Assembly: GCA_964548225.1 (NCBI GenBank)
Contig: CAZJQP010000003.1
Location: forward strand, 1-64,000
Reading direction: 5' to 3'
Source: CALMEH01 sp964548225
Lineage (GTDB): Bacteria > Acidobacteriota > Blastocatellia > Pyrinomonadales > Pyrinomonadaceae
Length of the DNA: 64,000 nt
This document shows, piece after piece, positions 42,941 through 51,831 of the stretch; the stretch's first letter is position 1, and each line of letters starts with the position of its first letter. The notes beneath the pieces were generated by a model. It saw only the letters and a program-made list of their open reading frames with translations, did not search any database and was not told the DNA's origin. A program made the position numbers and the translations under genes.

Positions 42941-43805
42941 TAATATTTTTACCTAAAACGACATTTTTAATTCGTTTGAAAGATGGAGAAAGTCTTTGTA
43001 ATACGTTTTTTAGCTGGTAAAACGCCCTCGAACGGCTATCAAAACTTCCCTCTGTTTCAACCGTCGCTTGAATAGGGTTCGGCGGAAATCGCTTTCTAAT
43101 TTGTCTAAAAAATTCGTGCGGATTTGTCAAACAAAGATGTAGAGGCTTAAGCGGTAAATTATTTTTCCACTCTCTTTCACAGGAATCAATAAGCCATTTC
43201 GGAATAGAAATTTTTTCAAACTCAAATGGCGTGTTTGCAAGAGAAACTGCAAAATATTTTTCAACTAAACCGATAGTGCAAATAATCCATCTACGGCGAA
43301 TATCACTAACACTGTCCAAACATCTTTCCCAATCAAACTCAGGATTGCTATGAAAAGTATAATAAATATCCAAAAGTCTCTCCTTTCGCGCTCCGCTATC
43401 CGTCAACCAATGGACACATAAAACGCGCAAATGATCTTCTAAACGCAAACCCCTTACGAGTGTATTATCAATCGGCAAAAGTATCGAATTATCATACAAA
43501 TCATCCCATTCAACCGTGTCCAAATGACGTAAGCCACAATGCAAATCCAAATTCAGACGTTTAGCTTCGTCTGTTTCGATTATTTTTTTTGCATTTTCAA
43601 AATCTTTCGCTGCAACGCATAAATCTATATCAGCAAAAGCTCTCGGATTTTCCGGCGGATACAAACGTGCAACAGCCCATCCTTTTATAAGTATCGGCTC
43701 AATATTATTTCTACGGAAAAGTGAGAAGGCTTCAACGATTTTTTTTTCCTGAACCTTGAATTGTAAAGCTATCCAATTTTTTACCAATTGTTCCGACGAC
43801 TTCAT
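42933..43805 (-). CDS. Uncharacterised nucleotidyltransferase (PF14907-type)
   Basis: The protein has 290 residues. A minimal nucleotidyltransferase core is visible: FRRNNIEPILIKGWAVARLY followed by the metal-binding RAFADIDLCV (about 55-64) and a later strand with LNLDLHCGL. The rest is helical, with the aspartate-rich core near the N-terminus as in the NTP_transf_5 family. These proteins recur next to PqqD-like and HprK-like genes and lasso-peptide clusters; the transferred group is not known. It lies 98 bp downstream of the PqqD-like gene, after a hairpin, and overlaps tsaB. Confidence 0.75.
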   Translation of the reverse strand: MKSSEQLVKNWIALQFKVQEKKIVEAFSLFRRNNIEPILIKGWAVARLYPPENPRAFADIDLCVAAKDFENAKKIIETDEAKRLNLDLHCGLRHLDTVEWDDLYDNSILLPIDNTLVRGLRLEDHLRVLCVHWLTDSGARKERLLDIYYTFHSNPEFDWERCLDSVSDIRRRWIICTIGLVEKYFAVSLANTPFEFEKISIPKWLIDSCEREWKNNLPLKPLHLCLTNPHEFFRQIRKRFPPNPIQATVETEGSFDSRSRAFYQLKNVLQRLSPSFKRIKNVVLGKNINE

Positions 43806-43836
43806 TTTTCCTCAAAAATAAGTATTTATAAAGAAC

Positions 43837-43879
43837 AAAGAGTAGCAGAAGAATTTATCAAAATTCCCTGCTACTCTTT
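43837..43879 (-). terminator. Hairpin between the PqqD-like and nucleotidyltransferase genes
   Basis: AAAGAGTAGCAG (43837-43848) pairs perfectly with CTGCTACTCTTT (43868-43879), 19-nt loop. It lies 23 bp after the PqqD-like stop codon on the minus strand. A partial terminator would give far more PqqD-like protein than nucleotidyltransferase, common for precursor-like genes in RiPP operons. Confidence 0.55.
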
Positions 43880-43902
43880 ATCCTCAAAAACTTATAAGTA
43901 TT

Positions 43903-44382
43903 TTATGGAGCGCAAATGCCGCCACCGTTACAGTTGACAAGCGAGGGGCAATTCGTCGCCGCGCATTGTGCAGCTGCAGTGCAAGAACACGAAACATTTG
44001 CAAGAACACTTGAAGGCGCTGCCAAAGAAGCGACAATCGGAAGAGCAATCATCGAAGCTAAACCAATCTTTTTGATAACTTCACGACGATTTTGCCCTTT
44101 AATGTTCGTCGGAACATCCGCATCCAAAAGATTCTTGTCATTTAATTGCTCAATTGCCAACCAAATAAGATCTTCTTGAACCACGTTACCCGAATCGGCT
44201 TCAAACATTTTGGCAATATCCGCCACCGAATTCTTGCCGTTGCAAGACTTCCAAACAAACGCTGCCGTATTGTTCAAACAATGTGCTTTGTTCGTATCCA
44301 AATCATATATTAAGACTTCTTCCGGCATCTCCTGAACAACTAAACCTTGTTTTCTGGCTTCCGGTATTTGCGAGTTAATCAT
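43903..44382 (-). CDS. PqqD-domain protein with Tat-like hydrophobic segment and six-cysteine tail
   Basis: The protein has 159 residues in three parts. Residues 13-88 are a PqqD-type winged-helix fold (VLIYDLDTNKAHCLNNTAAFVW, then SVADIAKMF and DLIWLAIEQLNDKNLL), the fold that binds leader peptides in many RiPP pathways. Residues 99-127 read NRREVIKKIGLASMIALPIV..., a twin-arginine-like start followed by a hydrophobic stretch. Residues 128-159 form a cysteine-rich tail: cysteines at 132, 134, 140, 145, 151 and 157, with alanine, asparagine and glycine between. The tail looks like a modified or disulfide-bonded core peptide. It sits between the HprK-like kinase and the nucleotidyltransferase. 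I recognise the combination as recurring in related bacteria, but no function is established. Confidence 0.8.
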   Translation of the reverse strand: MINSQIPEARKQGLVVQEMPEEVLIYDLDTNKAHCLNNTAAFVWKSCNGKNSVADIAKMFEADSGNVVQEDLIWLAIEQLNDKNLLDADVPTNIKGQNRREVIKKIGLASMIALPIVASLAAPSSVLANVSCSCTAAAQCAATNCPSLVNCNGGGICAP

Positions 44383-44439
44383 CTTTTCTCCTCCGTCAAA
44401 ATTACAAATTAAAAATAAAAAATCTATACTGCTTTTCTT

Positions 44440-45258
44440 TCAAACTGTTTCGGTTTTAAAAAACTCCGACAAAAATTTTACTGCTTCTAAGGCTTCGCCT
44501 CTTTTACTTTTGGCGATTATGGCACGATTCGCCAAAATATTCAAGACTTGTAGTGTAAATTTTGGATTAAATGCCATAGAAAGTGTATGTGGCACCATTT
44601 CCAAAATTCCTTTTCCCGCACTCAACACCTCAACAGAGCATTTTCCGTCAGGTTCATATTGCGTTAATATTACAGCTTTCACCGGCAAAGGGTCTTTCCC
44701 TGTTTTAGCTCCAAAATTTTCCGATGCAATATCTACCTGCTGATATTGATCAATTATTCCTCTAATTGAAAGTTTTCGTGCGAAAGGATAATTTAACCCA
44801 TTTTCATCTAAAACAGCAAATTCATCGGAATAATAAACTGCGCCTTGTTTAATGAACTCAGAAACCAATGTCGTTTTTCCGCTAAAACTGTTTCCGGGAA
44901 AAACAATGGCTCCGTCATCAAAACCGACTACGCCAGCGTGCAAAAAAACCTTTCCAACAGCATTTTGGGCGATTGTTAAGCTAATACGACCAAAAAAATA
45001 ATTGAGCGTTCCCTCGTTTAACTCCCCGTCTCCTATATTTTCACCGTTTTTTTCAATTCTGATTTTTGTTTCATCAGAAAACAGGAAAAAATTTTGATCC
45101 GTTTCGCCATTGTAGGCTTCGAGATAAACGTCCGGCACAATCTCCGGCAAAACCGCAATAACTTTTTTTATTAAATCTTCGTTGTTACTTTCGATTCCGA
45201 TTTTGACACCAAACGACTGAAAAGCATAGCGGTGTCTAACTGCTTGTTGACTTTGCAT
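44440..45258 (-). CDS. HprK-like P-loop kinase
   Basis: The protein has 272 residues. The Walker A is PGNSFSGKTTLVSEF (about 121-135), followed by the acidic Walker B-like VYYSDEFAVLDENG that matches HPr kinase/phosphorylase; a FLHAGVVGFDDGAIVF lead-in strand is typical of HprK-related kinases in which the N-terminal domain is replaced. The substrate is not the PTS protein HPr, since no PTS gene is near. In related systems such kinases are neighbours of PqqD-like proteins. It is first in the three-gene block and lies 51 bp after the polysaccharide cluster's last gene. Confidence 0.78.
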   Translation of the reverse strand: MQSQQAVRHRYAFQSFGVKIGIESNNEDLIKKVIAVLPEIVPDVYLEAYNGETDQNFFLFSDETKIRIEKNGENIGDGELNEGTLNYFFGRISLTIAQNAVGKVFLHAGVVGFDDGAIVFPGNSFSGKTTLVSEFIKQGAVYYSDEFAVLDENGLNYPFARKLSIRGIIDQYQQVDIASENFGAKTGKDPLPVKAVILTQYEPDGKCSVEVLSAGKGILEMVPHTLSMAFNPKFTLQVLNILANRAIIAKSKRGEALEAVKFLSEFFKTETV

Positions 45259-45308
45259 AAACCAATATGAAGAATCTTCAAAAATCGAACTCAGTTAAAA
45301 CTAACATT

Positions 45309-46361
45309 TTACTCGGATTTGGTCAAACTTTTTTTCTTAAAACTGTATAATAATAACCCCAAAAGTTGTAAAAAAATTAATAAAAGCAAAAAATCTGCAT
45401 ACTGCGATCCTTTTATTTTCAACCAAACAAGTAAAAGCCCATTACCGGCAAATAATAAAAGCAAATATATTATGGTAACTTTTTGATGGGAAAAACCTTT
45501 AATTACGAGTTTTTGATAGATATGTTCGCGGTGCGGCTTCCAAATCTTTTCGCCCTTGAAAAGCCTCTTCAGCAGAGTCCAGATACTGTCAAACACAAAA
45601 GCCGAAACCAAAACGACGGTAATCAATGGTAGTGAATTTCGGTCTTTCAAAGTAATTTCAGGTAGAGCCATAAAAGGCATCACAGCAAACGTAAAACCTA
45701 AAAACGCACTCCCGACATCACCCATAAAAACTTTTGCAGGTTGCCAATTATGAAACAAAAAAGCGATCGCCGAAAGCGCAAGTATTATTCCGTAAAACCC
45801 GACCGTGTTTATATTTAGAATTATTCCGACAAAAAACCAACCGATTCCGGCAGAAACCGCTTGCACTCCGGCAATGCCATCAATGCCATCCATAAAATTG
45901 TAGGCGTTTATCAGCCAAACAATCCAAAAGAACGCGGCGATAATGCCGAAAACTCCCAGATGCATTTCACCTGCAAGCGGAAAATAGACATTTTCCCAAA
46001 AACCATAATTCCAAATAATTGCCAAAGCCGCTACTGAATGTGCGAAAAATCTCCAAATTACCGAAACTTCATACAAATCATCGAGCCAGCTGACGAAAGC
46101 TACAATAATTGCTCCGGCAAAATATCCCCAAACATTTTGAATTTCAAAAAACAAACAATATGCTGCGAAAATTGCCGAACAAATCAAAAAAATTACCAAA
46201 CCGCCGCCGCGTGGTGTCGGTTGCGTGTGTGAACTGCGTTCATTCGGAATATCGAAAATCTTCTTCTGCAGGCTCCATTGCCGAAATCTTTCGACACCGA
46301 TATAAGTCAGCGTAAAAGCCAACAAATAAGCCAAGATGAAGAATATGTAGTGTCTCGTCAT
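45309..46361 (-). CDS. WecA/WbpL-type undecaprenyl-phosphate sugar-1-phosphate transferase
   Basis: The protein has 350 residues with about ten membrane helices, family MraY/WecA (GT4-like polyprenyl-P transferases). Motifs: the cytoplasmic HTQPTPRGGGLVIF, SWLDDLYEV with paired aspartates, NAYNFMDGIDGIAG, and VFMGDVGSAFLGF, and a late HREHIYQKL. It starts glycan assembly by loading an amino-sugar-1-phosphate onto undecaprenyl phosphate on the inner face of the membrane. Together with the SDR gene directly upstream it resembles the wbpV-wbpL pair of Pseudomonas O-antigen loci, so the sugar is likely FucNAc or QuiNAc. Confidence 0.9.
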   Translation of the reverse strand: MTRHYIFFILAYLLAFTLTYIGVERFRQWSLQKKIFDIPNERSSHTQPTPRGGGLVIFLICSAIFAAYCLFFEIQNVWGYFAGAIIVAFVSWLDDLYEVSVIWRFFAHSVAALAIIWNYGFWENVYFPLAGEMHLGVFGIIAAFFWIVWLINAYNFMDGIDGIAGVQAVSAGIGWFFVGIILNINTVGFYGIILALSAIAFLFHNWQPAKVFMGDVGSAFLGFTFAVMPFMALPEITLKDRNSLPLITVVLVSAFVFDSIWTLLKRLFKGEKIWKPHREHIYQKLVIKGFSHQKVTIIYLLLLFAGNGLLLVWLKIKGSQYADFLLLLIFLQLLGLLLYSFKKKSLTKSE

Positions 46362-47341
46362 TTATCGGATTTGAGATTTTTTAAATAAAATTGCGTCTGC
46401 TGCTTAAGCGCATCAGAAATTTTTGTTGTTGCTTCAAAACCGTATTTTTCTTGAATCAGATTGCCCGAAAAAACATCATTCGAAACCCATTTTTTGACAG
46501 TTTCTTGCAAATTCGTAACTTTACCGATATTAACACTGTGTTTATTGACTCCGAAAAATAAACCAAGAAATCCTTCCGGAATTCTGAACGGCAAAATTTC
46601 ACGTTTTAAATTTCGCCCAATCTCATTGACGATCTCTTTCATTTTCAGGGCTTCACCGGTAACATTAAAAATTTCCGTTTCTGAAGTCTTTTTTTCTAAA
46701 ACCTGCAAACAAGCCCGTGCAACGTCTTTTTTATATATTAAACTTTTTCTATTTTCGCCTTTGCCAATCCATATAAAACGCTTTCTGTATATCGCTTCAA
46801 TTAGTCGCGCTGTGTTGCCGCGGTCATTTTCGCCGATAACCGTCGTCGGACGCAAAATTGTCAGGGGAATTTTATTTTCTTCGCAAATTTTTTTAGCAAC
46901 TTCTTCAGATTTAAATTTGCTGATCGCATAAATTCCCTTCGGATTACAAACTTTTGCTTCATCAATCGCCCGGTTTTCGCCCGAATTGCCATAGACTGCC
47001 ACAGAACTAATTAAAATAAAATATTTCGTTTTTAATTTAACCGCTAAATTTGCAATGTTTTCAGTTCCCTTAACATTGACATTCAAAAAATCTTCATCCA
47101 CGGTTTTACCGAATTGATGCGCCAAACCCGCTGAATGTATGAGAATATCCACCGTTTCGAGTTCACAATTTTTCCTCAAATTTGCCAAATCCGAAATATC
47201 CACTCGAACAGTATTTGGCAAATCTCCTGTAAATGTTCCGCTCAAACTGATAAAGCTGACAACTTCGTGATTATGTTTTTGTAATAAGGAAACAATTTCA
47301 CGCCCAATGAAACCGCTTGCGCCTGTTACAACAATCTTCAT
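46358..47341 (-). CDS. NAD(P)-dependent sugar epimerase/reductase (SDR, WbpV-like)
   Basis: The protein has 327 residues. The Rossmann start is VTGASGFIGREIVSLL, the catalytic triad region YFILISSVAVYGNSGE and YAISKFKSE (YxxxK), and the late helical segment suits a sugar-nucleotide SDR. It shares most features with WbpV/WcaG-type reductases, which act on UDP-4-keto-6-deoxy-HexNAc to give UDP-QuiNAc. The pairing with the WecA-like gene, with a 4-bp overlap, supports this. Substrate is inferred; a plain 4-epimerase is possible. Confidence 0.85.
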   Translation of the reverse strand: MKIVVTGASGFIGREIVSLLQKHNHEVVSFISLSGTFTGDLPNTVRVDISDLANLRKNCELETVDILIHSAGLAHQFGKTVDEDFLNVNVKGTENIANLAVKLKTKYFILISSVAVYGNSGENRAIDEAKVCNPKGIYAISKFKSEEVAKKICEENKIPLTILRPTTVIGENDRGNTARLIEAIYRKRFIWIGKGENRKSLIYKKDVARACLQVLEKKTSETEIFNVTGEALKMKEIVNEIGRNLKREILPFRIPEGFLGLFFGVNKHSVNIGKVTNLQETVKKWVSNDVFSGNLIQEKYGFEATTKISDALKQQTQFYLKNLKSDK

Positions 47342-47380
47342 AAAAATTACTTACCTAAATTTTTGCGTTATCAGACGCGC

Positions 47381-48613
47381 TTAGCCCAAAATCTGCTTTT
47401 GATAGTTTTCGATCGCTGTTTTTAGAGAATATTTTGCTAACGCCGCACTTCGTGCGCGTTTTTGCATTTCGGGAATTTTATCGCGCTCAATGTAAATCTG
47501 CCGAATAACTTTCAGAAGTTTTTCCGGCTCATTGGGGGGGACAATCCATCCGACTTTTTCTTCTTCGACGACAAATGAAACTTCTGAATCCACTTCGACT
47601 AAACCTAAAATCGGTTTCCCGACCGCTAAAATATTATATGTTCGGCTGGGCATCGAAACGCCACGCATTTTTTTGACCAGCGAAACAATCGCCACATCAC
47701 AGGCATTTAGAAAAATATTTTGCTCACTTCGCGGTTTTGAATCAAGCAGAGTGATATTTGTAAGTTTTTTTTCCGAAACTTCTCTCTCCAACCATTTTCT
47801 TTTGACTCCTGCGCCTAAAAATATAAAATGATATTTTTCGTCTGAAAGCAGTTTTTCAGCACAGAAAACCAAACTTTCCAAATCGTTCGGATGCCCCATA
47901 TTTCCGGCGTATAAAAAAATAAATTTATCTTCTAAACTCAATTCTTTCAACAATTTATTATTTTCACGCGGTTGGGGCGAAACTTGTTCCAGTTCAGCCC
48001 AGTTCGGAATATATTCGACCGGAATGTCCAAGCCTTTGGTTTTGCGCTCAACCAATTTTTTCATATCCCGCCCACAGACAATTATTTTACTTGCATATTT
48101 ATAAAGCCAACGGTTAAAAAACTCATTTATCCGCACGAGCATCGAATTTTCCTTTGTTTTATTTACTGCTATGAGAATTTCAGGATAATTATCGTGAATC
48201 AGCAAAACATAGCTTCCACCACGAATAAGCGAAGCCAAAGCAACAATAAAAGGCATACTCGGCGGAGTAGTTACGACTAAAATTTTATCGCTTCTTTGAA
48301 ATTGGAATAAGGCTTTGAAAAAAATCGAAAGGCTCAAGGTGAGCATATTTATCAATCTGAAAACTATTACATTTTTATCGAGGGTTGTGCCGAAAGCCCG
48401 AAAAATCTCGACTTCGTTATGAATTTCGTGCGCGTCGGCGCGTGTGCCGCGTTTTGAATAATTCGGCTGACCGCATAATACCTTGACATCAAATTTGTCG
48501 GTCAAACCTTCCGCAATCGAAGTCAAATAATATCCTGTCGAAGTCATTTCGGGATAATACAATTCGCTCACGACCCAAAGCGTTTTTTTCCTATTTTCTA
48601 GCGAGTTCTCCAA
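47381..48613 (-). CDS. GT4-family glycosyltransferase (WbuB-like)
   Basis: The 410-residue protein has the GT-B fold of GT4 enzymes. The N-terminal half has SELYYPEMTSTGYYLTSIAEGL and LIHDNYPEILIAV, while the C-terminal half has FLYAGNMGHPNDLESLV and the donor-binding VSMPSRTYNILAVGKPIL. WbuB-type enzymes of E. coli O26-like clusters transfer N-acetyl-L-fucosamine. The gene directly follows the three FucNAc synthesis genes, which favours that donor; the acceptor cannot be read from sequence. Confidence 0.85.
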   Translation of the reverse strand: MENSLENRKKTLWVVSELYYPEMTSTGYYLTSIAEGLTDKFDVKVLCGQPNYSKRGTRADAHEIHNEVEIFRAFGTTLDKNVIVFRLINMLTLSLSIFFKALFQFQRSDKILVVTTPPSMPFIVALASLIRGGSYVLLIHDNYPEILIAVNKTKENSMLVRINEFFNRWLYKYASKIIVCGRDMKKLVERKTKGLDIPVEYIPNWAELEQVSPQPRENNKLLKELSLEDKFIFLYAGNMGHPNDLESLVFCAEKLLSDEKYHFIFLGAGVKRKWLEREVSEKKLTNITLLDSKPRSEQNIFLNACDVAIVSLVKKMRGVSMPSRTYNILAVGKPILGLVEVDSEVSFVVEEEKVGWIVPPNEPEKLLKVIRQIYIERDKIPEMQKRARSAALAKYSLKTAIENYQKQILG

Positions 48614-48707
48614 AATTTAATTTTCCATTAATCCACAGTTAAAAAGAGATAAGCACAGATGCGGATAAATTCTCTTAAGTCTTAATTTTTGTTGCAGTCC
48701 GTGTTTG

Positions 48708-49808
48708 TTACGAAATATGTTTACGCCGGCTCGTGTAACCGAGAACTATTTTTGAAACTGTTTGAGCGACATTCTCAACCAGATATTCCTTCGGTGCTTG
48801 CCAATTTGCCGGTTGCGAAATCGCCAATTCGACTGCCCGCAAAATCGAATCGGTTTCCGCACCGCTCAAGATATTACTGCCGCATTCAAGCGTTTCGGGT
48901 CTTTCGGTAACGTCTCGCAGAGTGATGTTAGGAATGCCGAAAATCGCACATTCTTCTTGCACTGTTCCGCTGTCAGTCAAAACCGCCAACGCATTTTTTT
49001 CGAGTTTCACAAAGTCGAAAAATCCGAGTGGTTTGAGCAATTCGATTTTGTTCGTGTCAATTTTAATCTGAAATTTTTCGAGTTTTTCAGCCGTTCGCGG
49101 ATGCACACTGATGAGCATTTTTTTGCCGAATTTTTCTACTGTCTGCTTAAATCCGACAAAAATCTTTTGTAATCTTTCGGGCAAATCAACATTTTCCGCA
49201 CGGTGCAGAGTTACTAAAAAATATTCAAACGGCTGAACATCAAAACCTTTCAAAGCATTGCTTTCATCAATCTGAGTTGAAAACGCATCCAAAACTTCTT
49301 TTATCGGATTTCCGGTAACAAATATTCTCTCTCGCTCGATGCCTTCATCAACCAAGTTTTCCTTTGAGCGTTCTGTATAAGGCAGTAAAACCGCGCTTGA
49401 ATGGTCAATTATGCGACGGTTGACTTCTTCCGGCACACGGTCGTCAAAGCATCGGTTTCCCGCTTCCATATGGAAAACCGGAATTCCGCGCCGCGCCGCA
49501 ATAATCGCCGAAAGCGCGCTGTTCGTATCGCCGAGAATCAACACTTTATCAGGCTTGTAATATTGCAAAACTTCATCGGTTTTAGCCAAAATTTGTCCGA
49601 TTTGCTCACCGAAACTGCTCGATTCGATACCGAAATGGACATTCGGTTGGCGCACTTGCAGTTGATTCAAAAAAATGTCGGAAAGATTTGCATCCCAATT
49701 CTGCCCGGTGTGAACTGTAAAATGTTCACAATGCTGGTCAAGAATTTTCATTACTAAACTCAGTCTTATAATTTCCGGTCGCGTGCCGAAAATAGTCATT
49801 ACTTTCAT
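48708..49808 (-). CDS. fnlC: UDP-N-acetylglucosamine 2-epimerase-type enzyme (FnlC/WecB-like)
   Basis: The protein has 366 residues. WecB/FnlC-type motifs are FGTRPEIIRLSLVMKIL, LGDTNSALSAIIAARRGIPVFHMEAGNRCFDDRVPEEVNRRIIDH, TLHRAENVD and TDSGTVQEECAIFGIPNITLRDVTERPETLECG. The gene order with FnlA- and FnlB-like genes upstream shows it probably performs the last step to UDP-N-acetyl-L-fucosamine, the C2 epimerisation. A plain UDP-GlcNAc 2-epimerase giving UDP-ManNAc has the same fold and would be the alternative. Confidence 0.87.
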   Translation of the reverse strand: MKVMTIFGTRPEIIRLSLVMKILDQHCEHFTVHTGQNWDANLSDIFLNQLQVRQPNVHFGIESSSFGEQIGQILAKTDEVLQYYKPDKVLILGDTNSALSAIIAARRGIPVFHMEAGNRCFDDRVPEEVNRRIIDHSSAVLLPYTERSKENLVDEGIERERIFVTGNPIKEVLDAFSTQIDESNALKGFDVQPFEYFLVTLHRAENVDLPERLQKIFVGFKQTVEKFGKKMLISVHPRTAEKLEKFQIKIDTNKIELLKPLGFFDFVKLEKNALAVLTDSGTVQEECAIFGIPNITLRDVTERPETLECGSNILSGAETDSILRAVELAISQPANWQAPKEYLVENVAQTVSKIVLGYTSRRKHIS

Positions 49809-49812
49809 ATTT

Positions 49813-50874
49813 TTAACTTCCTGCTGTCAAAAAACGGGCGATTTCATCACTTGCTCCACCGAGTAAGACTTTTAATTCTCCTACCGAAATATTTTTGTCT
49901 TTTGACGAATACTCGCTTGTCAACGCCGGCATAATTTCTTTTTCTTCACGCAATTCCGGCAAAACAGGGAGTATCACATAATAATCGCCGCGTTCGACTG
50001 TTCTAAAACATTCTTCTTCGGAAACCATTATTTCGTGGACTTTTTCGCCGGGTCTGATGCCTGTAAAAACAAACGGCAAATGCTTTTCACCCAACAAAGC
50101 CAAGGCGACATCAGTAATTTTTGCCGCCGGAACCTTTGGCACAAAGGTCTCGCCGCGCTTGCCGTCTGATATTGCCGCAAAAACCGTATCAACCGCCCGG
50201 TCAAGACTCAATAAAAACCGTGTCATTTCAGCCAAAGTTATCGTTATCGGTTGATTTTTTTGAATTAATTCAACAAATAACGGCACAATCGAACCACGCG
50301 ACGCAATTACATTTCCGTATCTTACGCAATTAAAATCGGTTTCAGAGCAGTCGCGGTTAGCTTCAATCAAAACCCTTTCCTGCAAAGCCTTTGTCATTCC
50401 CATCACATTTATCGGCTTGCAGGCTTTATCGGTCGAAATTCCGATTACTTTTTTAACAGGCAAATTATTTTCGCGCACTGCTTTTGCAACATTTTCTGCA
50501 CCGATAATATTTGTCATCACAGCCTCAAAAGGAAAATATTCACATGAAGGAACTTGTTTCAATGCCGCCGCGTGAAAAACCACATCCGCTTCGCGCATTG
50601 CTGCCAAAAGTGATGAATAATTTCGGACATCGCCGATACGGAAATTTAATAATTCTTGAGAATTATGATAAATTACGTCATCTGTTGCGGCGATTTTGTG
50701 CATAAAATCGAGCCGCATATAGTGTTGCTTGGCTTCATCTCTCGAAAAAACCGTGATTTTCGCGGGCTTTCCCATTTCGCCCGAAAGCAATCTCCGCACG
50801 AGCGTCTGTCCGAGCGATCCTGTGCCGCCCGTTACCAATATTCTTTTGCCTTCTAATTCGTTCATTTTTTCCAT
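49813..50874 (-). CDS. fnlA: UDP-GlcNAc 4,6-dehydratase/5-epimerase-type enzyme (FnlA/CapE/WbjB-like)
   Basis: The protein has 353 residues. Rossmann start VTGGTGSLGQTLVRRLLSGE; central GISTDKACKPINVMGMTKALQERV where the normal YxxxK is replaced by MxxxK (MGMTK), a hallmark of CapE/WbpM-like dehydratases; then CVRYGNVIASRGSIVPLF and the EMTRFLLS helix. It converts UDP-GlcNAc to a 4-keto-6-deoxy-L-sugar. Third and last in the pathway is FnlC directly downstream. The small RmlD-like reductase upstream overlaps its 5' end. Confidence 0.9.
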   Translation of the reverse strand: MEKMNELEGKRILVTGGTGSLGQTLVRRLLSGEMGKPAKITVFSRDEAKQHYMRLDFMHKIAATDDVIYHNSQELLNFRIGDVRNYSSLLAAMREADVVFHAAALKQVPSCEYFPFEAVMTNIIGAENVAKAVRENNLPVKKVIGISTDKACKPINVMGMTKALQERVLIEANRDCSETDFNCVRYGNVIASRGSIVPLFVELIQKNQPITITLAEMTRFLLSLDRAVDTVFAAISDGKRGETFVPKVPAAKITDVALALLGEKHLPFVFTGIRPGEKVHEIMVSEEECFRTVERGDYYVILPVLPELREEKEIMPALTSEYSSKDKNISVGELKVLLGGASDEIARFLTAGS

Positions 50875-51740
50875 TTGGCGTATTTAGTTTCGTCATTCGC
50901 CATTATTTCAATCATTTTTTTCCAATTCTGCGGCTGAAAATCTGTTTCAGTTCTAAATTTCGTCGAATCCAAACTTCTGTCTATTGTAAAATTTTCATCT
51001 TGTTCGATTTCGATATTTGCGCCGTAATTCTTTTTGATTAATTCAAGCAAATCAAATTTATTAATAGGTTCGCTTGAAACGTGATATAAACCTCTTAAAT
51101 TGGGTTGATTTGCGATAATATCCGCCAGAATTTCCGCTAAAACCTGCGTCGGAAAACCGGAAAACACCGCTTTTTTAAATCCTTTTACTTTACCGTTTTC
51201 ATTACTCAAAAACCACTCTAAAAGACTATGCTTTGTGCCGAGTTCTCTGCCGATAATAGAAGTGCGGACGGTTAAACAATTCCCTTCAACAACTTCGCCT
51301 AAATTTTTGCTTTTGCCATATAAATCGGAGGCATCGGGAATTTCTTCCTCGCTATAATTTCCCTTTTTTCCGCTAAAAACGCAATCAGTTGAAATACAAA
51401 TTAAACGCGCTTTTACTTCTTCGGCAACTTCAGCTAGTTGATGCGGAAAAATCGAGTTAATTGTTAGTGTTTTGATTACATTTTTTGCTGATGGGATTTG
51501 TTTGATAATACCGACTGCATTCACAACTACTTCCGGCTCAATCTTTTTAATTATTTCTTTTACTGAGTCGGTATTTTCGACATTTATATTTTCAAATATT
51601 TGAACTTTTTTTGAAAGGTCGCCAAAAATTTCTTCGTTTAAATGGTTTCTTGATGTCGCAAAGGTTTCAAATCTGGCTGAAAAAATTTGCACTAATTTGT
51701 GACCGAGCATTCCGCCCGCCCCGAAAATTAAAACTTTCAT
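50862..51740 (-). CDS. RmlD-like sugar reductase (FnlB/WbjC-like, lacking a cupin domain)
   Basis: The protein has 292 residues. Rossmann start IFGAGGMLGHKLVQIFSARF; VVNAVGIIKQIPSAKN; RLICISTDCVFSGKKGNYSEEE, and the catalytic YGKSKNLGE (YxxxK). The fold matches RmlD and the SDR half of CapF/FnlB, which reduces the 4-keto group on the way to UDP-FucNAc. CapF carries an extra C-terminal cupin that this protein lacks, as do its relatives in some clusters. It overlaps FnlA by 13 bp, so production is coupled. A pure dTDP-rhamnose role is less likely since no other rml gene is near. Confidence 0.82.
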   Translation of the reverse strand: MKVLIFGAGGMLGHKLVQIFSARFETFATSRNHLNEEIFGDLSKKVQIFENINVENTDSVKEIIKKIEPEVVVNAVGIIKQIPSAKNVIKTLTINSIFPHQLAEVAEEVKARLICISTDCVFSGKKGNYSEEEIPDASDLYGKSKNLGEVVEGNCLTVRTSIIGRELGTKHSLLEWFLSNENGKVKGFKKAVFSGFPTQVLAEILADIIANQPNLRGLYHVSSEPINKFDLLELIKKNYGANIEIEQDENFTIDRSLDSTKFRTETDFQPQNWKKMIEIMANDETKYAKWKK

Positions 51741-51752
51741 AATATATTTTAA

Positions 51753-51804
51753 TTAACAAATTGGTTTAAGTGTCGTGATGCCGACACTTAAACCAATTTG
51801 TTAA
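51753..51804. repeat. Perfect 22-bp hairpin (GTGTC-N8-GACAC family)
   Basis: The arm TTAACAAATTGGTTTAAGTGTC (two parts, TTAACAAATTGG and TTTAAGTGTC), loop GTGATGCC and its exact complement lie between two glycosyltransferase-locus genes. Apex and loop size match those at 11161 and 21157. It separates the RmlD-like gene from the glycosyltransferase upstream and may act as a terminator. Confidence 0.75.
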
Positions 51805-51831
51805 TACCATTATCTACTTCAATTATTATAT

